NCBI GenBank assembly: GCA_026647295.1 | Contig: JAPKHB010000005.1 | Location: forward strand, 1-29,524 | Source of the DNA: Planctomycetota bacterium | Lineage (GTDB): Bacteria > Planctomycetota > PLA2 > JAEUHO01 | Length of the DNA stretch: 29,524 nt | Reading direction: 5' to 3' | Translations under genes and position numbers: made by a program | The notes under the pieces: generated by a model | Databases searched by the model: none | Told to the model about the DNA's origin: nothing | The model's input: the letters and a program-made list of their open reading frames with translations, nothing else | Shown: positions 7,077 to 16,058 of the stretch, in pieces | Layout of the letters: each line of letters opens with the position of its first letter | Position numbering within the stretch: position 1 is the stretch's first letter

Positions 7077-9859
7077 TCAAGGACTGCCCGCCCGTCGGGC
7101 GCGCCGGCCGGAGGCGAAGCCCTCCGGCGCGGCGTGCAGCACGATGGTCAGGCCGGTGAGGCGCTCGCCCGGCGCGAGCCGGATCTCCGCCTCCACGCCG
7201 TCCTCCTCGTAGACCCCGCACACGTCGCCTTCGTCGCAGATCCAGCCGTCGTCGTCCTGGTCGCTGCCGGCGTAGAGCCGGTAGCGCCCGGGCACGACGT
7301 CCTCGAAGGAGAAGTCGCCCGGCGCCCCCGCCGCGACGCGCACCTCGGCGACGGTCTCCTCGGTGCGCGCGTCGACCAGGAGCACCCACACGTCCAGCCC
7401 CCCGCCCGGGGGCGGCGCCGCCGAAAGGAGGCGCACCGCGATGGCCCGGTCCCCGCCGGTGGAACGCACCAGCACGCGGCCGGTCGCGCTGTCCGGACCG
7501 AGCCGGGCGAGGTCCACCTCCACGCGCACGGCATCCGCGCTGCGGGTGGCGTCGCCCGCGCCGACCCGGCGCGCCGAGAGCCAGGCGCCCCCGTCGTTGG
7601 TGTCGGGCTCAAGGCCCAGGACCTCCAGGCGCCCGGTCCCGGCGTTGCGGATCGTGGCGTCCGCGGACGGGCGGGCCGCCCCGAGCTCCAACGTCGCCGG
7701 CTCCAGCACGAGGCGCGGGCCGCCCGCCGTCCCCTCCTGGGCCCGGCTCACGGCCGCGTAGGCGTCCACGAGGCCGTGGCCGAAGGCGTCGTCGCGCCCC
7801 GCCGCCCCCAGGTCCTCGGCGGTCTCGAAGAGGATCGCCTCGACCTCGGCCGGCGCAAGCGTCGGGTCGGCGGCCAGCACGAGCGCCGCCACGCCCGCCG
7901 CGTGCGGGGTGGCCATCGAGGTGCCGTCGTAGAAGTCGTAGGTGGCCACGGGCGTGCCCCGCGCGTCGTCGTACAGCGTCGACAGGACGCCGTCCAAGGC
8001 GCGCGTCCCGGTGTCGCCGCCGGGGGCGGCCAGGTCGATCGTGCTGCCGCGGTTGGAGTACGCCGCCCGGGCCTTGGAACGCGTGACCGCCGCCACCGAG
8101 ACCACGCCGTCGAACGCGGCGGGGTACTCCTTGGCGGTCGTGCCCGAGTTGCCCGCGGCGGCGAAGACCACGACGCCCGCGTCGCGCGCCGCGAGGATCG
8201 CGTCCTGCATGGCCTGGTTGAACCCCCCGCCGCCCAGGCTCATGTTGATCACGTGCGCCCGCGCCGGGGGCAGCGTGCCCGACGCGTTGGTGAGCCGGGC
8301 GGCGTAGCGGATCGCGTTGACGATGTCGGCGTCCTCCCCGCCGCCGATGCCGAGCACCCTCAGGTGCATGAGGCTCGTCTGCCAGGTCACGCCGGCCACG
8401 CCCACGCCGTTGTCGCTCGCGGCGCCCAAGGTCCCGGCGACGTGCGTGCCGTGGAAGGAGGAGGGCTCGCCCCCCTCGCCGTCGCCCACGTCGGTGGGGT
8501 CGCTGTCCCGGCCGTCGCCGTCGCCGGCGATCGTCCGGTCGGAGATGAAGTCGTAGCCGGCGATCTGGCGGCCCGCGAGGTCGGGGTGCTGGGTCTGGCC
8601 GGTGTCCAGCACGGCGACGATCACGTCGGCCGAGCCGGTCGTGAGGTCCCAGGCCTCCGGGAGCCGGATCAGGTCGTAGTGCCACTGCTCGTCGTAGCGC
8701 GGGTCGTCGGGGGTGGTGGTGAGCCGCCGGCGCCGCCAGGAGGGGTCGGCGCCCGCCACGCCGGGCAGGTCGCGCAGCCGCAGGGCCTGGGCGAGCGTGC
8801 GCAGCGCCGCGCCCTCGGGGGCGAAGGACTCGTCCCAGCCCAGCAACAGGTGGCCGTCCGGGACGTCCTCCAGGATCGTGAGCCCGCGGGCGCTGGCCGC
8901 CCGGCGCAGCGCCGCGCGGTCCGCGCCCGGCGCCGGCGCGACCAGCGCCCGGCCGGCGGCGAGGCCCTGCTCGATGCGGGCGAAGGCCTCCGCGGGGCCG
9001 AGGGCCCGGCGAAATGCCCCGGCTTCGTCCGGCGCGGCGTAGGTGGGGACGAGGGCGCGGCGCGCGAGGTCGAGCGGCTCGATCCACACCCGGTAGGCGC
9101 CGGCGGCGCGCAGTTCCACGCGCAGCGGCTCGTCGGCCAGGCACACGCGGGCCCAGGCCTCGGGGCCCTCGACGACGAGGCGCGCGGGCGCGCCCACGTC
9201 GGCCACCAGTTCCACGCGGCCCTCGGTCCTAAGGTGCAGGGCCTCCCCGGGGACCAGCGTGCCCAGACGCAGAGGTCCGGCACCGGCGGGGGCGCGAGCG
9301 GTTCCGGGAGGGCTTCGGCCCGCACCTCGAGTTCGTAGGGACCCGCGCCGCGGGCCGCGCGGACGACGAAGGCCGTCACGCCCCGGGCGAGGAAGCCGGC
9401 CGCGTCGCCCGGGCGGTCCAGCGCATGCGTCTCCGAGAACGAAAGGCCGGCCACCTCGAAGACGCCGACGTCGAGCGCGGGTCCGGCTTCGGCGGGCCAG
9501 GCGAGGGTGACGGTCAGCCGGGCGCGGGGCGCGACGACGAGTTCGAAGGCGTCGAACGGGTCGTCGGCGGCCCCCGCCTCGCCCCGCACGCGCAGGCCTT
9601 CGCCCGGGGCCAGGCGGCCCAGGCGCGTGAGGGCTCCGAGCGTGTCGTTCGGCTCCTCCTCCGCGCGCACGGGAAGGGCTTCCTGCGCCTTCGCGCGCCG
9701 GCCCAGCGCATCCGCCCAGACCAGCCGTCCCGCGATGGCAGCGGCCTGGGAGGCGCCGCCCCCGCCGCCGCCCCCGCCGCCGCAGGCGGAGAGGAACGGG
9801 GGCAGGGCGAGCAGCGCGATCCAGGCGCAGAGGATGCGGAAGGAGAGAACGCGGCGCAT
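7077..9859 (-). CDS. Subtilisin-like (S8) lipoprotein protease, interrupted by a frameshift
   Basis: The start is the ATG at 9857-9859 with GGAGGT upstream. It opens a lipoprotein signal ending in the lipobox LSAC, followed by nine glycines. About 190 residues lie in this frame, including EEPNDT, the hallmark of pre-peptidase C-terminal (PPC) domains. Homology then continues in the -1 frame after a run of five G (9288-9292, C on the coding strand). One more C would join PEPLAPP to AGAGPLRLGTLVPGE and give about 927 residues. The catalytic half has Asp in AVLDTGQTQHPDL (8604-8606), His in FHGTHVAGT (8451-8453), Asn in AAGNSGT and Ser in DGTSMATPHAAG (7917-7919). C-terminal beta domains follow, including an acidic DQDDDGWICDEGD loop. 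All catalytic residues are intact, so a sequencing or assembly indel in the homopolymer is likelier than decay. The protein would sit in the cell envelope. Confidence 0.85.
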
Positions 9860-9928
9860 GGGGACCTCCGATCGGCGCCGTAGCCCGGGGCGCCTGCGCT
9901 CCATCAGAGCCCCGCGCGGCCCGCGCGG

Positions 9929-9955
9929 GATGAGAGTCGGATGAGAACCTTCTCA
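9929..9955. promoter_or_regulatory. Candidate response-regulator site: 11-bp spaced direct repeats plus inverted repeat
   Basis: GATGAG occurs at 9929-9934 and again at 9940-9945, an 11-bp period (CTCATC-N5-CTCATC toward the subtilase gene). This is the usual geometry of OmpR-family dimers. The second copy also belongs to a perfect inverted repeat TGAGAA-CC-TTCTCA (9942-9955). It lies 70-96 bp upstream of the subtilase start in the divergent gap to gntR. Binding by the regulator at 6317-6994 is inferred from architecture only. Confidence 0.45.
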
Positions 9956-10027
9956 CCGCGGCCGGGCGGCGCGCAGGGGACCCGACGGCGGCACAGCGGC
10001 TTCGTTGCGGGCGGGCTCAAGTTCCCC

Positions 10028-10051
10028 ACCGTCCTAGGACGATAGGACGGT
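10028..10051. promoter_or_regulatory. Palindromic operator in front of the gntR-ABC operon
   Basis: ACCGTCCTA (10028-10036) and TAGGACGGT (10043-10051) are perfect 9-bp arms around a 6-base spacer. A second, overlapping palindrome GTCCTAGGAC (10031-10040) gives three GTCCTA/TAGGAC half-sites in 21 bp. The element ends seven bases before the GntR start codon. Such placement is typical of autoregulated YtrA-type operons, so it is probably the operator of the adjacent regulator. Confidence 0.6.
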
Positions 10052-10057
10052 CCGCCC

Positions 10058-10462
10058 ATGGACCTGTGCGTCGATCCCCGCTCGCCCGTGCCGCCCTCGC
10101 GGCAGTTGGTCGAGGGTCTGCTCGGCGCCGTGGCCCGCGGCGCGCTCGGGGTCGGGGACCAGTTGCCCAGCGTGCGCAGCCTGGCGGCCGCCGTCGTGCT
10201 CAACCCCAACACGGTGGAGCGCGCGATCCGGGAACTGCAGGCCCTCGGGGTGGCGGAAGGCCGCCCCGGGGCGGGCGTCTTCGTCACGCCCCGGGGCCCG
10301 GCCCTGGCCCGCCGCCGGCGCCGCGCGCAGACGCTGGCGGACCTGCGCCGCGCGTTGCGAGCGGCCGTGGAGGCCGGGCACGCTCCCGAAACGCTGGGCC
10401 GGCGCGTTGGGCGCTGGCTCGGACCCACGCTGCACCCCGCCGGGGAGGACCCACGCCGATGA
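10058..10462 (+). CDS. GntR-family (YtrA-type) transcriptional regulator
   Basis: Encodes 134 residues. An N-terminal winged helix-turn-helix (about 8-78) reads RQLVEGLLGAVARGALGVGD, LPSVRSLAAAVVLNPNTVER and AIRELQALG, ending in the wing GRPGAGVFVT. The remaining about 50 residues are a short helical dimerisation tail rather than a full effector domain. That size and layout define the YtrA subfamily, which usually represses a neighbouring ABC transporter operon. The TGA stop overlaps the ATG of the ATPase gene (ATGA), so translation is coupled. The perfect palindrome at 10028-10051 is the likely binding site. The inducing signal is unknown. In relatives it is often cell-wall or antibiotic stress, which is not shown here. 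Confidence 0.92.
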   Translation: MDLCVDPRSPVPPSRQLVEGLLGAVARGALGVGDQLPSVRSLAAAVVLNPNTVERAIRELQALGVAEGRPGAGVFVTPRGPALARRRRRAQTLADLRRALRAAVEAGHAPETLGRRVGRWLGPTLHPAGEDPRR

Positions 10463-11208
10463 ACGAGCCCGCGATCCGGATCGACTCCCTCACCGTGGGC
10501 TACGGCCGGCGGGCCGTGCTGCGCGACGTGGACCTCGAGGTGCCCGCCGGCACGACCACCGTGCTGCTGGGGCGCAACGGCGCGGGCAAGACCACCCTGC
10601 TCAAGGCCTGCCTGGGCCTCCTGCGTCCGTCGGCGGGGCGCGTGCGCGTCGCCGGCCTCGCGGTCGAGGCCGCCGCCGCGCGCGTGCGGCGCCTTGTGGG
10701 CTACGTGCCCGACCGGCCCGACGCGTGGCCGTGGATGAGCCCCCGCGACCTGCTGCGCTTCCTGGGCGCGCACTTCGCCGGCCCCGTCGTGGCCCGCGGC
10801 CTCGCCCTGCTCGAACGCTTCGAGGTCCCCCCGAACCTCGCCTTTCGGCACTTGAGCCGCGGCCAGGGCATGAAGGCGATGCTGGCGGCGGCGCTGGCGC
10901 ACGACCCGCGCGTGCTGCTGCTGGACGAGCCCTTCGGCGGGCTCGACGCCGTGGGGCGCGAGGAGGTGCTGGTGCGCGTCATCGACGCGCTGGGCGAGGC
11001 CCCGCGCACGGTGCTGCTGGCCACGCACGACCTGGAGGTCGCGGTGCGGGTGGCCGACGCGGTCGCCGTCGTGGCCGCGGGGCGCGTGACGGCGCTCGAG
11101 GCCGCCGCGCCGGACGCGGAGCCCGCGCTCACGCCCGACGCCCTCAAGGCCGCCCTCGAGCGCGGCCCGGTCCCCTTCGGAGGAATCCCCGCATGCGCCC
11201 GCTCCTGA
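10459..11208 (+). CDS. ABC transporter ATP-binding protein
   Basis: Encodes 249 residues. Walker A GRNGAGKT (38-45), signature LSRGQ (132-136), Walker B RVLLLDE (151-157, Glu157 catalytic), the D-loop FGGLD and H-loop His190 (LLATHD) are present. The signature has Arg for the usual second Gly. The Q-loop region reads YVPDRPDAW with no glutamine, a variant seen in ABC-2-type drug or lipid exporters. The last 16 bp overlap the permease gene, whose GGAGGA ribosome site lies inside this gene. With the GntR regulator upstream and permease downstream it forms a YtrA-YtrB-like exporter cassette. The substrate is unknown. Confidence 0.93.
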   Translation: MNEPAIRIDSLTVGYGRRAVLRDVDLEVPAGTTTVLLGRNGAGKTTLLKACLGLLRPSAGRVRVAGLAVEAAAARVRRLVGYVPDRPDAWPWMSPRDLLRFLGAHFAGPVVARGLALLERFEVPPNLAFRHLSRGQGMKAMLAAALAHDPRVLLLDEPFGGLDAVGREEVLVRVIDALGEAPRTVLLATHDLEVAVRVADAVAVVAAGRVTALEAAAPDAEPALTPDALKAALERGPVPFGGIPACARS

Positions 11209-13217
11209 CGCTGGTTGGCAAGGAGGCGCGCGACCACCGCGCCGTCCTGCTCGGGATCCTCGGCGCCCTGGCGTTCCTCACGGGGGCGGGCTTCCTGGCG
11301 TTCGGAACACGGCTCGCCGCGGCCCGTCCGCCGACCCAGGCGCTCCTCTTCCTCGGACCCGGCGCCCTGCTCGTGCACCTCGGGTTGGCCTCCGAACTCT
11401 GGGCCGCCGAGACGCGCCGGGGCACCCTCGCGCTGCTCCAGCGTCTGCCCCACGGGCTCGGGCGGGCGCTCCTGGCCAAGGGGCTCTACCTCGCCCTGGC
11501 GTGGGCCGCGGTCGTGCTCTGGCAGGCGCTCACGCTGGGCCTGGCCCTCGAACTCGCGGGCGAGCCGGCGGCGGCCCGCGCCCACTGGGGGGCGCTCGCC
11601 GGACCGCTGGCGCCGTGGCCGGCCGTGGCGGCCCTGGGCCTTGGCCTCCTGCCGTTCGGGCTGCTGGTCTCGACCTGGCTCGGACGCAGCGGGGGGGCGG
11701 GGATCGGGTCGCTGGTGCTGCTCGTGGCGCTCGGCCTGCCCTTCTACCTGCTGCTGCGCGCGCACCCCTGGAGCGTGTGGCTCTTCGCCGCCGACGCGGG
11801 CGACCTGTACCGCCTCGGCGGGCTCGTCGCGCTGCTCGCCCTGCTGGCGACGACCGTCTCGGTGCTCCTGGGCCACCGCCACGCGCACCGGCCGCTCAAG
11901 CCCGCGCTGCTCGGCGGCCTCACGCTGCTCCTCGGGCTGCTGGGCGGTTACGCCCACGCGCGCTCCGAGATCCGCGCCTACCTGGACTTCGGACCGAACG
12001 CGCCCGACCTGCGGGTGCTCTCGGCGCACCCCGGGGCCGGCGGACGCTTCCTCTACCTCACCGTGACCCGGGTCGCCCCCGCGCCGCCCGCCCCCGGCGG
12101 GCCCGGCGCGCCCCGCACGCCGACCCGCTGCTGGGTCCTGGATCTCGAGCACGGCACGCGCCGGACCCTCGCGCTCGCCGGCGAGGGCGGCTTCAGCCCG
12201 GTCGCCGACGCGTGGACCCACGGTCGAATGGGGGAGGGCGTGAGCCTCGCGCCCCCCGAGGCCCTGGTGGCCTACGAGGCGGGCGCGGAGGAGATCGCGG
12301 CCGTGCACTGGCTCGACGCCCGGACCGGGGCGGTCGTCCGCACGCTGCCCTGGAACACGCGCGACGCCCTGACCGACGAACTCACCCGCCGGGCGCTGCG
12401 TGAGGCGTCGTGGATCCGGGACGCCCAGGGCCGGCGGCTGTGGACCCGGGAGGGCCGCGTGGAACGCGAGGGAGAACCCTGGGAGGCTCCCGCCCGCGTG
12501 CGCGTGCGCGACCCGCGAGCCCCCCGGCTGCGGCCCAGCGCCGGCGGGTGGACCTCCACGCACTTCGGCCGGACCCTGGAGGTGTCCCTGCTCGACTGGG
12601 ACGGCGAAACCCGCCGGGGTGCGCTCGACCCCTTCGACGCATGGGCGCTGGTGCTCTCCCCGGAGGAGGTGCTGCACCGGCGCCTGGTCCGGGCGCGTGA
12701 CGCCGACGGGCGCCCCCGCCAGCACCTCGTGGTCGAGCGAGTGCGGATCGGGGAGGGGGCGGCGCCCCCGCAGGAGGTGAAGGACCCACCCCCCGGCTGG
12801 ATCGGCGTGCTCGCGCCGGGGCGGGTGCTCCTGCTCGCCGCCGCGGCCGGGACCGACCCCGGCCTGGGCGTCTGGGATCCGGTCGCGGGCACGCTCGCGG
12901 CGCTGCCCGTGGCGGGCGCCGAGGGGGGCGCGCCGACCCAGGCGGTGCTGCTGGGCGTGGCGGCCGACGGGAGTCGCCTGCTGCGCCTGGACGAGGTCGA
13001 AGGCAGCGAGAGCCGCCGGCACTGCTGGGTGCAGGTGGCCGCGGACGGGGCTTCGGCCCGGGCGCTTTCGCCCTGGCAGCCTGGGGTCCCGGGGGAGGCC
13101 GTCGGCTTCGAAGGCGACGGCACGCTCACGCTCCTTTGGGCCGGGCCGCCCGCCCGCGTGGAGCGCCGGGGCTTCGGGCCGGACGGCGAACGGCGCGTCT
13201 GGCGGCTCTTCCCCTGA
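11193..13217 (+). CDS. ABC-2-like permease fused to a large extracytoplasmic domain
   Basis: Encodes 674 residues from the ATG preceded by GGAGGAATCCCCGC. The start fits the common ABC-2 opening (MRPLLTLVGKEARDHR). Seven hydrophobic segments are visible at about 17-38, 48-67, 93-121, 140-162, 168-190, 207-226 and 238-255. Residues about 256-674 form a soluble domain with repeated beta-propeller-like phrases: CWVLDLEHGTRRTLAL, VHWLDARTGAVVRTLP, LGVWDPVAGTLAALP and CWVQVAADG. ABC-2 permeases normally end after the last membrane helix, so the extra 420 residues are unusual. An odd number of helices places the domain outside the cytoplasm if the N-terminus is inside. It partners the ATPase at 10459. 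The TGA stop is the left arm of the palindromic repeat at 13215. Confidence 0.8.
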   Translation: MRPLLTLVGKEARDHRAVLLGILGALAFLTGAGFLAFGTRLAAARPPTQALLFLGPGALLVHLGLASELWAAETRRGTLALLQRLPHGLGRALLAKGLYLALAWAAVVLWQALTLGLALELAGEPAAARAHWGALAGPLAPWPAVAALGLGLLPFGLLVSTWLGRSGGAGIGSLVLLVALGLPFYLLLRAHPWSVWLFAADAGDLYRLGGLVALLALLATTVSVLLGHRHAHRPLKPALLGGLTLLLGLLGGYAHARSEIRAYLDFGPNAPDLRVLSAHPGAGGRFLYLTVTRVAPAPPAPGGPGAPRTPTRCWVLDLEHGTRRTLALAGEGGFSPVADAWTHGRMGEGVSLAPPEALVAYEAGAEEIAAVHWLDARTGAVVRTLPWNTRDALTDELTRRALREASWIRDAQGRRLWTREGRVEREGEPWEAPARVRVRDPRAPRLRPSAGGWTSTHFGRTLEVSLLDWDGETRRGALDPFDAWALVLSPEEVLHRRLVRARDADGRPRQHLVVERVRIGEGAAPPQEVKDPPPGWIGVLAPGRVLLLAAAAGTDPGLGVWDPVAGTLAALPVAGAEGGAPTQAVLLGVAADGSRLLRLDEVEGSESRRHCWVQVAADGASARALSPWQPGVPGEAVGFEGDGTLTLLWAGPPARVERRGFGPDGERRVWRLFP

Positions 13218-13242
13218 CGGAAACGCGCCGCGCTCGGTACCG

Positions 13243-13245
<3 letters not shown>
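13215..13245. repeat. Dispersed palindromic repeat, copy C: terminator-like element shared by two stop codons
   Basis: TGACGG (13215-13220) and CCGTCA (13240-13245) are perfect inverted arms. The left TGA is the stop of the permease gene and the right TCA is the stop of nadA on the other strand. The interior matches the copy at 3164-3189 (24 of 26). The element fills the whole gap between two convergent genes and may act as a bidirectional terminator, although no T-tract is present. Confidence 0.65.
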
Positions 13246-14235
<990 letters not shown>

Positions 14236-14322
14236 CCAGGGTCTCCGGGACGGGCGCCGGGGCGCCGTCGCCCTCCAGGGTACGCCGCGTCCGCCCGCCG
14301 CACGGGCCCGGGCGCAGCGCTC

Positions 14323-14349
14323 GGCGCGGCCCGGCACCCGGGCCGCGCC
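14323..14349 (-). terminator. Strong hairpin between lipB and nadA
   Basis: GGCGCGGCCCGG (14323-14334) and CCGGGCCGCGCC (14338-14349) are perfect 12-bp arms with the loop CAC, starting 11 bp after the lipB stop. No T-run follows in the transcription direction, so it may be a weak or Rho-assisted terminator, or an attenuator that lowers nadA expression within the operon. Confidence 0.5.
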
Positions 14350-14359
14350 CGCGCCCGGG

Positions 14360-15004
14360 TCAGGCGGCCGGCAGCGGCCCGGGTTCGAAGGGGCCCCCGG
14401 GGAGCACCGCGCCGGCGTGGCGCACCAGGCGCTCCACCACCAGTTCCATCGGGGGCGCCTCGCCCAACTCGCGGGCGAGCGAGGTCATGACGCGTCCGTC
14501 CAGCCCGCAGGGGTGGAAGGCCTCGAACGCCGCCAGGTCCGCGCTGACGTTGAGCGCGAGCCCGTGCCAGGTGACCCAGCGGCGGACCGCGATCCCGAGG
14601 CTCTGCACCTTGCGCCCGCCGACCCACACGCCGGTGAGCCCCTCGCGGCGTTCGCCCTTGAGGCCGAAGTCGGCGAGCGTGAGGATGCCCACGTCCTCCA
14701 GGTCGCGCTGGAAGGCGTGCAGGTCGCGCCGCGCCTGGGTGAGGTGCACGATCGGGTAGGCGACCAGTTGCCCCCGGCCGTGCCACGTCGCCGCCCCCCC
14801 GCGCTCGACCTCGACGACGGGGATGTCCGGGGGGTACTGTGCGGGCTCGGCCGTGCGCCGGCCCCGCGTGATGACGCTCTCGTGTTCGCCGGTGAGGAGC
14901 AGGTTGGGCACCCGGCCCCGGGCGCGCGCCTCCACCAGGCGTTCCTGCAGCGCGTGGACCTCGGCGTACGGCGCCACGCCCCAGTGGTGGTGGATCCCCG
15001 GCAT
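14360..15004 (-). CDS. lipB: Octanoyl-[acyl carrier protein]:protein N-octanoyltransferase
   Basis: Encodes 214 residues. LipB moves octanoate from acyl carrier protein to lipoyl domains, the first step of lipoate attachment before LipA inserts sulfur. Visible motifs: LLLTGEHESVITRGRR, RGGAATWHGRGQLVAYP (68-84; the usual GPGQ is GRGQ here), GVWVGGRKVQSLGIAV with the catalytic Lys132, WVTWHGLALNV, and HPCGL with the nucleophile Cys166. The start lies 7 bp after the stop of the P-loop NTPase gene and has no strong ribosome site, so it probably depends on translational coupling. No lipA is in the window. Confidence 0.95.
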   Translation of the reverse strand: MPGIHHHWGVAPYAEVHALQERLVEARARGRVPNLLLTGEHESVITRGRRTAEPAQYPPDIPVVEVERGGAATWHGRGQLVAYPIVHLTQARRDLHAFQRDLEDVGILTLADFGLKGERREGLTGVWVGGRKVQSLGIAVRRWVTWHGLALNVSADLAAFEAFHPCGLDGRVMTSLARELGEAPPMELVVERLVRHAGAVLPGGPFEPGPLPAA

Positions 15005-15011
15005 CCGCGGG

Positions 15012-16058
15012 CTAGGGCGACGCCGACGCCCGCGTGAAGGCGGCCTGCTCGACCAGGTCCACGAAGGCCTCGGGCCCCGTGCGGGCGTTGGCCGCCGCCA
15101 CGCCGAGCACCTCGCGCACGTAGCGCAGGCCGACCTCGTTGTCGGTGGCGGGGCCGGCGATCACGTCGGCCGTGAGCCCGTGCTGCGCAAACCACTGGAC
15201 CCCGCCCCAGGCCGCCACGAGGTCGTTGGCGCACAGCACGTGGGCGTGGATGAGGCGCTGGAAGCCCGGGTTGGAGAGGATCGACTCGACGCCGTACTCG
15301 CCGATGATCCCGTCGCCCATCTCCGCCACGACCACGTCCAACTCCTGGCCCGCCTCGCGCTCCATGGCGCGCAGCACCTGGAGCGCCATGTCGCCGAGCC
15401 CCGTCTCGCCGGCGGTGCTGGGCAGGCCGCAGTCGTGGAACGACAAGGTCGTGACGGCGCCGTGGTCGCGCATGTTGAGCAGGTCGCGCACGGCCGCGAC
15501 GCCGGTGAGCTTGGCGCCCGCCACGCTGTACCCGCGCTGGGAGAGGCCCGAGATGACCTCGCAGGCGGCCACCGTCTTGCCCGAGTTCATGCAGGTGCCC
15601 GAGACCACGACCAGCGGCGGGATCGCCGCGGCAGGGTCCGGGGCGGGGATCGCCGCGTCGGCGATGTTCACCCCGCGCCCCTCCCGCACCACCATCCCCA
15701 GGACCTCGACGCGCAGCGGGTGGCCCACGTCCTTGTTCTCGGAGACGGCCTCGCCGAGCAGGCCGCCCAGGTTGAGGAGGTGGATCGTGTCGCCCGCGCG
15801 CACCTCCTCGGGGATGCGTCCCACGAAGCCGCGCAGCGCCGCGCGCCGGCCCAGCGCCCCGACCAGCACGTCGCCCTTGCTCACGTGGGCCATGCGGCCG
15901 GTCTCGACCTCCACCACGTCGTAGACGCGCTTCTCCTCCAGCGCCCGCACCAGCAGCACCTGGCCGTTGCGCGTCTCGACGCGGCGCGTGAACTCGACCT
16001 CGGGCCCGAGCTTGAGGCGGTGCACGACGCTCGTGAGCTTGTGCGGGCGGATCTTCAC
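15012..16058 (-). CDS. P-loop NTPase of unknown function (dethiobiotin-synthetase/DUF1611-like)
   Basis: Encodes 348 residues from a GTG that overlaps the argG stop (GTGA). Residues 1-140 are a beta-rich N-terminal domain (VKIRPHKLTSVVHRL, then GRMAHVSKGDVLVGALGRR). Residues about 148-340 are a nucleotide-binding domain with Walker A GTCMNSGKT (154-162), then AGAKLTGVAAVRDLLNM, LSFHDCGLPST and VVVAEMGDGIIGEYGVES. The order recalls dethiobiotin synthetase, MobB and DUF1611 folds, but no exact family is recognised. The overlap with argG suggests a job tied to arginine synthesis or a metabolite made alongside it (inference). lipB follows 7 bp downstream. Confidence 0.7.
   Translation of the reverse strand: MKIRPHKLTSVVHRLKLGPEVEFTRRVETRNGQVLLVRALEEKRVYDVVEVETGRMAHVSKGDVLVGALGRRAALRGFVGRIPEEVRAGDTIHLLNLGGLLGEAVSENKDVGHPLRVEVLGMVVREGRGVNIADAAIPAPDPAAAIPPLVVVSGTCMNSGKTVAACEVISGLSQRGYSVAGAKLTGVAAVRDLLNMRDHGAVTTLSFHDCGLPSTAGETGLGDMALQVLRAMEREAGQELDVVVAEMGDGIIGEYGVESILSNPGFQRLIHAHVLCANDLVAAWGGVQWFAQHGLTADVIAGPATDNEVGLRYVREVLGVAAANARTGPEAFVDLVEQAAFTRASASP

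Noticed and set aside
9281..9300. Programmed -1 frameshifting in the subtilase
   Set aside because: The direction fits, but GCCCCCG is a poor slippery site and a simple homopolymer indel explains the break. Kept only as an alternative.
6825..9338. Plus-strand frame of over 800 codons antisense to the subtilase
   Set aside because: Antisense shadow; catalytic motifs are on the other strand.
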